62,112 nt of DNA from Seminavis robusta (taxonomy: Eukaryota; Bacillariophyta; Bacillariophyceae; Naviculales; Naviculaceae), in NCBI GenBank assembly GCA_903772945.1, contig CAICTM010000517.1:1-62112 (forward strand), read 5' to 3'. How positions within the stretch are numbered: the first letter of the stretch is position 1; each line of letters begins with the position of its first letter. Made by a program: the position numbers and the translations under genes. Under the pieces are notes generated by a model. It was given only the letters and a program-made list of their open reading frames with translations, was not told where the DNA came from and made no database searches. This document shows, one piece after another, positions 1 through 9,826 of the stretch.

Positions 1-2176
1 AACAACTGTTGCTCAAGCTTGGTGGCAGCTTGGCGATGACGAAGCAAGAGTGTATTTCCAGGTTGCTGAATCTGATGATATGGTGGGGCCCTGAGTGTGC
101 CAATCACAGGAGGTGTGGTAGGTTCTAGCTGTGCTCCCATGGCTGAGGAGATGCGCCGACGTGTCCAGAGGTCGAAGGGTTCATTGCACAGAACTTGCGG
201 TTCGACGGTGTGGTACCCTTCATGATCCTCTTGGATTTGCTGTTGGGTACTCGTATCAATAGCTTCGTATTGGCGGGAGGCACCGTAAGCAAACTGTGAG
301 AAGGCCTGATCATCGGATGGAAGGATTTCCTCTCCATCATCAAGTGCGGGCATTGGAGGATCCGCTTCGTTGGGTACGTCGAGGAGGTCCACTGGTTCCG
401 TCGTATTGCCATGAGAGTTTTGTGTTTGGCTGTCATCGGATCCATCAGAGAAATATACGAATGGTTGCCAATCAGTGTCAATCTCTGGCTCGCTGAACAA
501 CATCTCGTGGGAGTAGGACTCGTATGATGAGCGATCAACCTCGTGAACTCGTACCTCGCGTGTAGCCGTGTTGGTCGACTGTGATAGGACGGACGCGATA
601 TCACCGGCGAAGGACGCTGGCGTTGAATGCGTCTGTTGCATGCGAGCTGCAATAGGTCAGTGTCCGTCTTGTTGGATTTGGTTTGGTGCGAGGACACTTC
701 TAGGTTGCCTGCTCGTGGCGTGGTGCTGCCCATGTCGAGGAGGTCGTGAGAGTGACATGAGCGGGATGGACGTGATTGCCCAGAGCTGTGGTGGCTACGT
801 CGAACAGCTAGGTCAGCCGTGTAGTCAAGAATGCTCTTCTTGCCCTGCTCAGAGATATTATCCCATGCCTCTTGGTCCGACTTGGATAACGACCGCCATG
901 TGGTTGCGTTCATCATGACCTTACGTGGACCACGAGTGTCTGTCTGATGAGCTTGCAATAGGACTTCCACCGGTGTATCCATATCATGGACGAATGCCTC
1001 ATAGGTGTCGCCGCAGGTTTCCGCTGTACCATCGTCGAAGAGAATTTCGTGTTGGTAGGTGCGACGACGTGCGTTGCTTCGAGAGCGTGTGGACGTCGCA
1101 TGATTTGCATTGTCATGGAGTTGTGCTTGCTCGAGAAGGGCCGCTCGGTATTGCTCGAGAGTATACTTGGAGGTGTCGCCTGCAGCTTTCTTAGTCTGCA
1201 TTGCGAGACGTCGTACGGGAGCGAGATTTGGTGCCTTGGAGATTGAGCGTTCCAAGAAACGTGCCCCCTGTTGTTCAGTGTATGGCTCGTCGCTGATCTC
1301 ATTGTACTGCCGAAATTGTTCGAGGAAGTTGGAGATGAAGCCAGCTTGGGATCCTCTCCATGTGCCTTCTGCGATATCGGCGGAGGTGAGATAACACGAA
1401 ATCTTATCCGAGCGCAGGGTCGCGACCATGGACTTGGAGTAATATTCGTCAATTGCTTTCCAGATCGCGCGAGTGTCCTTGCTGGTTTCGTTGGCAAGGA
1501 CGACAGATCTCGCTTGTGCTTCTTGGAAGATGTCTTCGAAGGTCTTTGGTGACATCCATCTCGTTGTTTCTCGTCTAGTTCGACGTTGGTGACCGTGAAG
1601 TCAGAATCAATGAGGTGGGAGAGACCTTGGGACTTGAGCGTGTTGAGGAAGTTCTTCCTCCATTTGATGAAGACTGATTCATCGCGAAACTCTCTGAACT
1701 CTGAGCGGACGGGCTTATTGTTCTTGTCCCAAAGTGCGATTGCACGTTCCCCATCGGTCATCGTGGCATCGCTGCGGTTCATTTGTTTATTTGCCCATTG
1801 GGGGGGGGGACGATGTCGCCGTGTGGCTGGAAGGAGTCCAAACTCTGATTACAGCGTGTCGAGGTGCGTCGGCCGTCAGTGTCACGACGCGGATGGGTGC
1901 CTTCCTTCTGGACGACCAATGGTGGTACATCTGTATCGCCGCGAGCAGTAGTTTCTTCCTGGTGAGAGCTACTGGTCTCGCATTGCCGTTGGTATCGTTG
2001 GAAGCTTGGAGATTCATAATTTCATCTTTGGTGAGAAGTAGGAGATCCATCCATCCGTCGATTCCTTGTTCAGACAGTGCGATGCGCATGTGAGATGCAT
2101 TGTACCCTGTGGTGGTAGCATCTTCGCCGCATAGGATGCATAGGACATGCTTGAGCTTGGCTGCTTCATCGGCCAT
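1..2176 (-). mobile_element. Decayed Ty1/copia-type retrotransposon gag, truncated by the window edge
   Basis: A gag-like polyprotein reads leftward from an ATG at 2176 but changes frame three times. The first frame covers 2176 to about 1800 (start MADEAAKLKHVLCILCGEDA). The second covers about 1790-1560 and contains KWRKNFLNTLKSQGLSHLID. The third covers 1555 to about 645 and contains WKAIDEYYSKS and NATTWRSLSKSDQEAWDNIS. The fourth runs from about 650 to position 1, is acidic and Gln-rich, and is open at the edge. The short alpha-helical N-terminus, the Trp/Lys 'FxKWRxxF' segment and the 'W-x-SL' motif before the linker are typical of diatom copia elements (family knowledge). The first frame change sits at a G10 run near 1799-1809. 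The pol part would lie beyond position 1. The element looks non-functional unless the shifts are assembly errors. Confidence 0.7.
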
Positions 2177-2564
2177 CTTGATGAAGGTGTGCAGTGCGTA
2201 ACTGCGACTAGTTAATCTGCTAACGTGAGGAAATACTACTTGAATAGAGGGATCTTGTAGAGGTAGCTACCACCCGACGAGATCAACTGCAAATATTAAA
2301 GACGAGTGCAAAGTAAATGAAAAGTTCGCTTCTTAGTAATTCATAATCTGTGTTGTGATCTTTGATTGATGCGATCAGAAAAGCTAGTTCGTAGCGTTTT
2401 GGATCAATACATCGTGGTAGTTGATACGGAAGTCAACGTGGTATCTGCGGGAAACGGTTCGTTGGCAGGATGCTTTACTCCTGTCGAATACTCCAATTTA
2501 CCGTGCCCTTTTTGTTTCGTTGAGAACGTGTTCTTGCCAGCGTTCTCTGTTCCACCGTGTTGAC
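2177..2564. other. Non-coding spacer between two gag relics
   Basis: This AT-richer stretch lies directly upstream of the first gag. A 5' LTR and leader of that element would be expected here, but I cannot identify LTR ends or a primer-binding site with confidence. No supported gene. Confidence 0.3.
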
Positions 2565-5033
2565 TCATAAAACATGACTCAATCTACTCACGGATACTCT
2601 GAGTCGTGGGAGGAACTGTAACGCTTTCAATTGGAATAACCATTTCCATAAGGGGTGTCGCCTTCTTGGGTAAGCTTGGTGCTTCCAACGTTTGTGGCCA
2701 TCTTGATTGGTCTTGGAGAGAGCCGCTGGCGGACAATCATCCTGATTCATGACAGTTCGGATGGAACTGCCACTGTCGAGATACACTGTGTTGGCTCCAT
2801 CAGGAATGAGGCTCTTGACGAGACACTCTCTGCAAGATTTGGCTCTGCCACTCTGTGACGTGCCGGCATTCTGCCATCCTGGGGAACTCAAACGCAAACT
2901 TTGGGTGTTGCTGTTCTTCGGACTGGGATAGTGATGTTCGTGTCTTTGGAAATACTTCATAACGTTAAAACAGATGCCGATGCTGATTCTCCCGCTCGCG
3001 CCCGTACTGGGCCTGCCCGGGTACAAGTCCAGCTGCAATATTCAATTCTCTGTATCTCGAGCTAAGTGTCCTCGGAACAGGAGACTCTGATCATCGTTCC
3101 TTGGCCATTCCCGAGGGATCACTCCATATTCGACATTGAGAGTTAGTGTGGGCAAGCAGTTTCAGGGAAGGACTAGAACGTACCTCACATTTAATATTAA
3201 AGGCGTGTTTCTTATACCGCTGAAATGGATAAGGTGGCGGATCGATGCGCATTAACACGTGCAGGACCTCCCTCGTTGGATCCAGCTGAATCCATGGCCG
3301 ATAGACGCGGAGTAGATAGCTTTTCTTCGCGATGAATGTCTACATTATCGTCTACCACTCTCTCCTGCATAAGCGCGGATTGCCTCCAAGGAAATCGGTA
3401 GTCGAATGATAGACTCCCAGTCCTTAAGGAAGCTTCGGCTCACTGTCTGGTGAGAATCTCGATCATCTCTGCCCCATACAGGATGGCGGGCTACTCCATC
3501 GACGCTTGTGATAGATGAGGGTGCTGGACCTATAGGAAACGTAGCAAAATGACCGCTGCCGTGCTGCTGGCCTGGAGGCTAGGCTTGACTGGGGAACTGC
3601 TGAAAGTTACAATGGCTCGTAGGAGGTGGAGGAGACTCCACTGAATGGCCGCTCCCTGGTCGAAAGAGTCTCCTGGAGCTGGACTTGCGCTCTCGTACCA
3701 CGTGTGTTGGAACTCTATGGAGCCTATGCCCCACCATTTGTGGTGGGCCTGAGGAAGCAGCGCAATCTGTGTGATTACTCGTGCATGAAGGCCTCATCCT
3801 TGAACTTGTGACGCCCATTGCAGCGTTATGGTCTTCGATTCTGGTCACCTTTGCCAATTGGGAGAGGCTTGTATCTGGAGTGTCTTCCACAAACAGTCAG
3901 CAAGCTTCGCCTGTGCTGGTACTGCTTGGTAGATGGACAGCCACTGGAGCCCTTCTCTTCATTTCTTGCCGACATCAGAAAGGAGGTGGCTTCGGAGATT
4001 GGAATATGGGTTTCCAGTTCTCCTTGCCCTTACTCGCTGTCCTAACTTCTTCTTGCTTTGGCTTGAACCTATCAGGACAAGGTCTACTCTGAGATTGATC
4101 CAGTCCCGGGTAGAAGATCGGAGACTGGATTGGATCACGATCCCATGGCCTGGTAGGCTGCCTCAACGTTCTTCTGATAGTCCCGTATCGTCCTTCCTGT
4201 AGGCCATGGTAGCCCACGGTTGCTTTCAAACTGCCCTTTCCGTCACTAGCACCTTTTTTTGGGCGTCGTGGCCCGATGCGGCCTGATATTCAGGTAATCC
4301 GATAGTCCTGGCATCAATAACTCCGTTCCGACCAGGTCATACACTTGATCCACGTCGCTGTCGACCTTTCTCAAGTAGAAGTCAACTCTGTATGGTCTCC
4401 TTGCTTGGGAACAAGCCACGTTGGATGGTCTTGATGATTGTAGCAATGGGAACTCTTTGTTTGAGCCTTGCATCACTATCAATCTGATCCTCTTGAGCAA
4501 CTCAATGGGATCCAGCTTGACTGCATCCTCATAGTCTCCTAGACCTCTAAGCTTGGACTTCATGGCGTCGGTACAGTATGTCACCTGGATGGTGTTGCAC
4601 CTGTCTTGAGAATGTTCTCATAGGATCGAGTCGACTTGTCATAGATGATGACTTTGCCTGTACTCGCTGAGTTCCAAAAGCATCGTTATCTTGTGCTTGG
4701 GGATCAGTAAGTGACACTTGGAGTGTAGGCTTGGTCGGCTTGGTTGGTGCCTGACTTGTCATTGTCTCAATGGCCAATGAAGCCAGTGGCACATCATCCC
4801 ACTCAGGCTTGATCCTTAGGTCCTGGACAATGTGTGTCAGGTTTCCTCAAAAGGATAATACCTGGTGTCAGCCTGTCCATTGGATGGAAGAGGAACTGTC
4901 GCTTGGGACTCTTGTTCTGGTTCCTGTAGCTGTTGCCTCTTCCTTGATGGCTTCTTCCTGAGGAATTGAATCCCCTACCCCCCCTAGAAGGGTATCTTCC
5001 TCCACCACGACCACCTCTTCCTTGGAATCTCAT
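2565..5033 (-). mobile_element. Decayed copia-type retroelement: RGG-rich gag followed by protease remnant
   Basis: A second minus-strand relic starts with an ATG at 5033. The N-terminus is an RGG/Gly-rich tract (RFQGRGGRGGGRYPSRGGRG) followed by KRQFLFHPM. The frame then breaks repeatedly. A segment at 4584-4246 reads YCTDAMKSKLRGLGDYEDAV and then LDPIELLKRIRLIVM, which matches the pattern of a gag family common in diatom genomes (an RGG head, then 'YCxxxM...DPIELLKxI'). Downstream, at about 2800, the minus frame contains NTVYLDSGSSIRTVMNQDD, resembling the active-site D-S/T-G motif of a retroviral-type aspartic protease. No reverse transcriptase follows, because the next sequence on this strand is the gag of the neighbouring relic. 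The element was therefore truncated, or interrupted by the other element. Confidence 0.6.
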
Positions 5034-6009
5034 GGTTGCCGTTGGTGTGGTAATGCACTGTTGTGCTGTGCTTGTTCCTTGGAACTAGCTTGTGTTCTTG
5101 TGTGGATACTCCTGCAGGAAGGATCTCACGATGGGCACTACTCTTGTAGTTGCCTGTAAAAGCTTGTTGGCTGAATAGCCTTCTTTTGGTCACACTGGTG
5201 TGTGTACTGTTGGTGGCTGGATAGCCTCTGTCGTTGACAGCTCACGGTAGAACGTGGTATCGATCCTTGGGTAGTAGCGAACTGCCTCTGTTGGTCCTCT
5301 TGTTGCCTCTGCAAAGCTTGCAGATGGTCTTGGTATGCTTGGATGGGTACACTGTGTGAGTATTACAGTTTGAAACAGGCAAACGATGGAGTTTTAGGAC
5401 TCCGTGTGGTTTACCGGGATTTTTGTGTTTCTCTTCACAATAGCACTGTATCACTCGAATCAACCTATCTCACTCAATTTTCGGAGTTAGAAGCTTGCAC
5501 TGATACTCAGAGATGCGGCTAGATGTCCTCTATTGATTGATGTATGAGACCTCTTGCTTGCAACGTCTGTGTCAGGATCTATCTTGATCCCCGTTCGATG
5601 ACTTCTGCTCGTTGTGATGAGATGGATCGAAATCTCGCGCGATGACACGATGACGTAATCCTCTTCAACTCGATGAATAACAGCCGGATTTCCTTGCTTC
5701 CAGCGGACAATCCGTGTAGCTTGTTCTCCTTGATCAGCTGGTGTACGTGGATCTTTCCAGTTCCGGCCGGAAACTGTTGATCGATCGTATCGTACCTTGT
5801 ATGCGTGTGAAGATGGGAATTCCTGCGCACGCACCTCAATCCTGTTAGAGCCTTTTCGATGCTCTTATAGTGTGGCTTTAGTGCTGAACTGCGCACCTCT
5901 TCTCTGTTGCAGGTGTTAACTCACTTCAAGTCAATTGAACTTGATGTCTTTGACTTGGTTTACCTTGATATCGATCTCGAGATCGGTAGTAGTAATAACT
6001 CGAGATGGC
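5034..6009. other. Upstream part of the RGG-gag relic, no supported gene
   Basis: This stretch precedes the gag start of the minus-strand element and would contain its leader and possibly an LTR. Minus-strand frames at 5242-5463 and 5487-5834 are open but resemble nothing I recognise. No clear terminal dinucleotides or target-site duplication were found. Confidence 0.3.
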
Positions 6010-6093
6010 CTTTTGCTTTTCAGTGTTGTTTGCTAGTAATACTGCAGCTTATTGGGGAGTAATTTGGTTTTAGATTAAGCTGAAAAGCAAAAG
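6010..6093. repeat. 14-bp perfect inverted repeat with 56-nt loop
   Basis: CTTTTGCTTTTCAG at 6010-6023 is the exact reverse complement of CTGAAAAGCAAAAG at 6080-6093. This could be the ends of a very short non-autonomous element or a structured region. No target duplication was recognised around it. Confidence 0.6.
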
Positions 6094-6387
6094 TGAGGAT
6101 TTTCTGGTGGTGCATAGCAATTCTTGTGATTGAATTGGATATAAGGACCCCCGTAACACTTTAGACCTAAAACTCCCTTGGTTCCTTGCATGATGAATTT
6201 GCATGCGAACCGAACTAGATGATTAATACACGAGTCAATAGTAAAGAGGTGTCAGGTATATTTCCTCCAACAACATTAGCAATTGCAACCATGGCTATTA
6301 CTGCTGCTAACTCTATATTTTTGTTTGCTTTTAGGATTGCTGTTCAGCCTCCAAGGATGGCAACACCTGATCAGGTAGATGGTAATC

Positions 6388-6537
6388 TTTTTAGAAATGG
6401 GTTGACTAGGCCGGTTCCTATGTGGGCGTCCTTGTACGTCTGAGGTACTCCGGTTCAATATGGCTCCGTTCAGCGGGTGGTCTATTGAGGTGCAGCCTAA
6501 ATAATAAAACTTCGTTATTTTTAGAAATGGGTTGACT
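6388..6537 (+). repeat. 20-bp direct repeat, copies 130 bp apart
   Basis: TTTTTAGAAATGGGTTGACT occurs at 6388-6407 and again at 6518-6537. Both copies are read as FRNGLT in the frames around them. The second copy lies at the head of the GCR1_C-like fragment. A local duplication that left a truncated upstream copy is the simplest explanation. Confidence 0.7.
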
Positions 6538-6927
6538 GTGGAAAGGACTCACCGGAATGGCCAGACTAGCCTCAGGTACAGACGAGCTGTGGCCACCCCT
6601 GCTGATAGTAGGCCTGCCAAGTTAGCCAAGTACAGAACTGTTGGCTCTGCTTGGGAAGAGTGGATGATGCATGGTATTGGTGGCAACAAGCCAGCCAAGA
6701 ACTTCACTGCTGAAAATATCAAGGCTTGCAAGTCAACCTACTCCAGGAGGAAGCCACTCTGGACTCTTATGGCTACACTTGTCAATGCTCAGAAAGCTCC
6801 AGCTTGGGTCATCACCAAGATTAAGGAGCATTACAAAGGAACTATTTTGAATATTGCTGCTGCCATCAAGCAGGACACCATTATGAACAGTCTGCATGAG
6901 GATCTTTGTATTGTTCATGCTCAGTAA
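6508..6927 (+). pseudogene. GCR1_C-like DNA-binding domain fragment, possibly a transposon remnant
   Basis: The frame is open from an upstream stop at 6505-6507 to TAA at 6925-6927 (about 139 codons) without an ATG until 6664. Its core reads TVGSAWEEWMMHGIGG, followed by CKSTYSRRKPLWTLM. This resembles the GCR1_C-type pattern (W-x-E-W-x-G-x-G-G ... Y-S-R-R-K-x-[IL]) found in fungal transcription factors and in tyrosine-recombinase transposons of the Crypton type (family knowledge, similarity by eye). No recombinase domain precedes it. It may be a truncated Crypton or a domesticated DNA-binding domain. The missing start codon and the 20-bp duplication at its 5' end favour a relic. Confidence 0.35.
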
Positions 6928-7399
6928 AGTTGCCCTTAGTTTGATAAGCATGCTAGCCATGCCTAATAGTGAGTTTGTTGCATGAATACTTCTGGCTTGT
7001 GGCATTTTCGTTTTCGTGGACTTAAGGCTTTTTCGAACGTACGCTAGCTAGCTACTAGTAGCCAGCGATTTTACTAGTAGCTCGCTCCCAGCGATTTCGA
7101 GCACTTGTGCATTTTCGAGATAGAGGTGCGACGTTATCTTAACAGTGAGTAGTAGAGGTGTGAGCCTCATTTTTCTTACGACCGAGGCGGTGACGTTCTC
7201 AGTGGTATAAACGAACGATGGTCAACCAGCATACACCAGGTGTTGGTATACCTTGATACCTCGATCGATACACCAGTAGGATCCCCTACTACTCCTACAC
7301 GATCTCAGTATTTCTCTCAGTTCTGGGATATACTTTTACGGTACGCTGTACGAGTACCGAAAGTGCCCACCACCGGGAAGTCCCCCGATTGGCGAGTGG
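6928..7399. other. Non-coding, CTAG-rich spacer
   Basis: No plausible gene is seen. The stretch contains a run of GCTAGCTAGCTACTAGTAG at about 7043-7061 and a second CTAGTAG near 7073. These words recur in intergenic DNA throughout this window. Confidence 0.5.
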
Positions 7400-7630
7400 A
7401 AGTCGCGAAAAGTCTTTAAAGTCGCGAAAGTGGTTACAGTCGCGATAACAGTCGTGCTAAGTCGCGCAAGTCGCGCAACTCACGATTCAAGTCGTTCCAA
7501 GTCGCAATTTTATAATAGTAAAAAACTAGCCAAGTCGCGCTAGTCGCGCTAAGTCGCGTTGCAAGTCGCGCTAGTCGCGCTAAGTGAGAAACCGCGACTG
7601 GCGCGACTAAATGTCGAAGTCGCGAAAGTG
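7400..7630 (+). repeat. GTCGCG-rich degenerate short repeat
   Basis: About eleven exact GTCGCG hexamers are packed into some 230 bp, usually as AAGTCGCGA, AAGTCGCGC or TAGTCGCGCT, plus near copies (GTCGTG, GTCGTT, GTCGCA) and two inverted CGCGAC copies near 7592-7606. Spacing is irregular at about 8-20 nt, so it is not a CRISPR array and not a clean tandem satellite. It ends about 230 bp before the LRR gene and could be a minisatellite or a clustered binding site. Confidence 0.7.
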
Positions 7631-7866
7631 ACGTCACCGGGGGCGCCACAGCAGTTCACCCCACCGCGCGGGTTTGCATTGCCTTCGGATACCGGTATGG
7701 TACCGGTTCGCTTCTGTTAATGCTTCCAGTATACGGTATTCACGTGAAATCCCTGCTTTCAGATGATGATGAATCGCGCTCGTCGATGCTGGGTCGACAC
7801 AAAACACCGTGCGTGCATGAACAAGAGCTCAGCACAATGGGGGGATACGAGTAAGGTCTCCCTCTC

Positions 7867-9594
7867 ATGCATCTCCCTTTCTCTTCGATCGTTTGGTTCT
7901 ATCCTCACAATCATACCATGGATGAGTTCGGACCAATATCCTTATGCTGGCAACTGCTGCCAGTAAGAATTCCAGCCATTCTCCACGCAGCCTTGGTGAT
8001 ATTCCCAGCGATTCTCCTGTGTTTTTCCTTCAAAGCAATCAGCAGCTTCTTGTGGGATTTTGAGCAAGTGCCTCAAACCACGGAGAAGAAGAAGAATGAG
8101 TCAGAACCCGTCTTCGGAGCCGATGACGATGAATCTGAGCGCCTTTTAGAGCTGGTGTTGCAAGGTCCTTCGACTTTTGATTTGGCCCTACACTTGCTGC
8201 AATCATCCGAGCATCGAAATGTTGCCGAAGTAGCCCTTTGGAACTACTCCAGCCACACTACCGTGAAAATCATGGAAACACCAGCTGTAGTACAAATCTT
8301 TCAAGCGCTGGCTCGCCTCCCCAACTTGCAAAAGGTGTCCATCTCGTTCAATTCTCCCTTTCCTGTGGCAGCTCTGACAGCCTTTTGGAGGGAACGAAAG
8401 CGACAACAGCAACGGTTCTACTACGTGCGATCTTGGCTCTTTCCGTTGCTTCGACCAGGAAACTGTAGTATTAATAGTACAGGACTGCGTCAGCTGAAGC
8501 TTTATGTGGTGGAGTTGGCAGGGAGTGATCCAGAGTTGCAAGAATGCTGTCACGAAATAAAATGCAGCAGTAACTCCTTGGAACAGTTGGAAATTCGCTG
8601 TGATCCGTCTCCCACAAATGGCATGAACCACCGAAACAGTTTTCAGCAACGAGCAGATGCAGCAGTTGATGAAGAGGCAACACGCGAATGGATAGAGCAA
8701 CGCAATCATCGACTACAACAAAATGAACACGCGTTGTCACTCGTCCTTCTGGCACTACAACACCATCCTACCTTGCAAGAAATATCCTTGGCAGCGTCAC
8801 TTCCAAGCAGCAACAACAAGAAGGGCCATGGCCCGGTAGTCGACAGTTTGATTCAAATGGTGCAGCAGAATCGACAACTCCAAAAGCTCAAACTGCACCT
8901 ACAACAAAGACGACAGCTCCAGACGGACAACGACGGCCTCGAGGTGGGACCACTTCGACCAACTATAGCGACAGATTGCAACACGTGGTACTTTAATCCA
9001 CTTGTGGAAGCATTGTCCCAACCATCGCTCAATGCAACATCACAGTTGCAGTCCCTTCATGTGACTACCAACCTAGAGCATCTGCAGCACGTTCCCACCA
9101 ATACCGGTAGATCGGGGGTTATCGAAGAAACATTGTACTCTTTAAAGCAGTCTGGAGCGATAAATTCAACTGCGCCGTGGAAAAAGATGCTTCGAAACAA
9201 CTACAATCTATGTCGCTTGGTGATTGGACCGTGGGGTAACTATGATGATGATGATGACAGTTTCCATTCATCGGACGGCTATGAGAACGACAGCGTTTTG
9301 ATGGATGATCTGATTGAGGACGTGGACGGCGTAGGTGTTCCAGCATCGCCTGGTGGTGAGGCAAAGAGTCAAACAACCCCTCTCTGCTGCTTGGAATTCT
9401 ACCTGGGGTTGAACCGTCAAGGGCGCAAACGGCTACTCTGTGATTCCACAACAACCCAAGAGGATTGGATACGAGCGGTTGCTCAGCCACGAAAGGGCGT
9501 CAACAACCGCACGAAGAGATATGGGCTCAGCAATGCCTTTTACTGGCTTTCCTTGAATCCATCACTCATCGTCACGGCGTCAAAAGCACGGTAG
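7867..9594 (+). CDS. Membrane-anchored leucine-rich-repeat-like protein
   Basis: This is an intronless frame of 575 codons from ATG at 7867 to TAG at 9592-9594. A second ATG at 7918 (residue 18) would also keep every recognisable feature. A hydrophobic stretch at about residues 31-58 is a probable signal anchor. An acidic, Lys-rich linker (KKKNESEP) follows. The rest has leucine-spaced segments such as LARLPNLQKVSI, LRQLKLYVVEL, LEQLEIRC, LQEISLA and LQKLKLHL, which suggest divergent LRRs. A poly-Asp stretch (YDDDDDS) sits near residue 460. There is no kinase or other catalytic domain. Single-TM LRR proteins form large families in some diatoms and their ligands are unknown. The function is not inferred beyond a possible surface or binding role. 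Confidence 0.6.
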   Translation: MHLPFSSIVWFYPHNHTMDEFGPISLCWQLLPVRIPAILHAALVIFPAILLCFSFKAISSFLWDFEQVPQTTEKKKNESEPVFGADDDESERLLELVLQGPSTFDLALHLLQSSEHRNVAEVALWNYSSHTTVKIMETPAVVQIFQALARLPNLQKVSISFNSPFPVAALTAFWRERKRQQQRFYYVRSWLFPLLRPGNCSINSTGLRQLKLYVVELAGSDPELQECCHEIKCSSNSLEQLEIRCDPSPTNGMNHRNSFQQRADAAVDEEATREWIEQRNHRLQQNEHALSLVLLALQHHPTLQEISLAASLPSSNNKKGHGPVVDSLIQMVQQNRQLQKLKLHLQQRRQLQTDNDGLEVGPLRPTIATDCNTWYFNPLVEALSQPSLNATSQLQSLHVTTNLEHLQHVPTNTGRSGVIEETLYSLKQSGAINSTAPWKKMLRNNYNLCRLVIGPWGNYDDDDDSFHSSDGYENDSVLMDDLIEDVDGVGVPASPGGEAKSQTTPLCCLEFYLGLNRQGRKRLLCDSTTTQEDWIRAVAQPRKGVNNRTKRYGLSNAFYWLSLNPSLIVTASKAR

Positions 9595-9826
9595 AGAAAA
9601 TAATAGCATAAAATGGTTGCTAAGCTAAGGTCCGTCTTGGGTACACCCGTAGTTGTACTGTAACCTGCAACGGTAACAGGCTGCGTAATTCGTTCTCGGT
9701 TACGGCAGGAGAATTCCGGGTTGTCGTCTCGATCGGATTTGGAGGCCGACTTCAGATCCCTGTCATTGCGAATACATTAAATTAGTTTGCTGAGAAGTGT
9801 CGCTGTGGAGTAACATGTTCGTCTAT

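Noticed and set aside
5487..5896. Two overlapping minus frames upstream of the RGG-gag
   Set aside because: Position fits a retroelement leader; neither frame shows a domain or typical codon structure.
7400..7630. CRISPR-like array
   Set aside because: Repeat units are only 6-10 nt, spacing is irregular and short, and the genome is eukaryotic.
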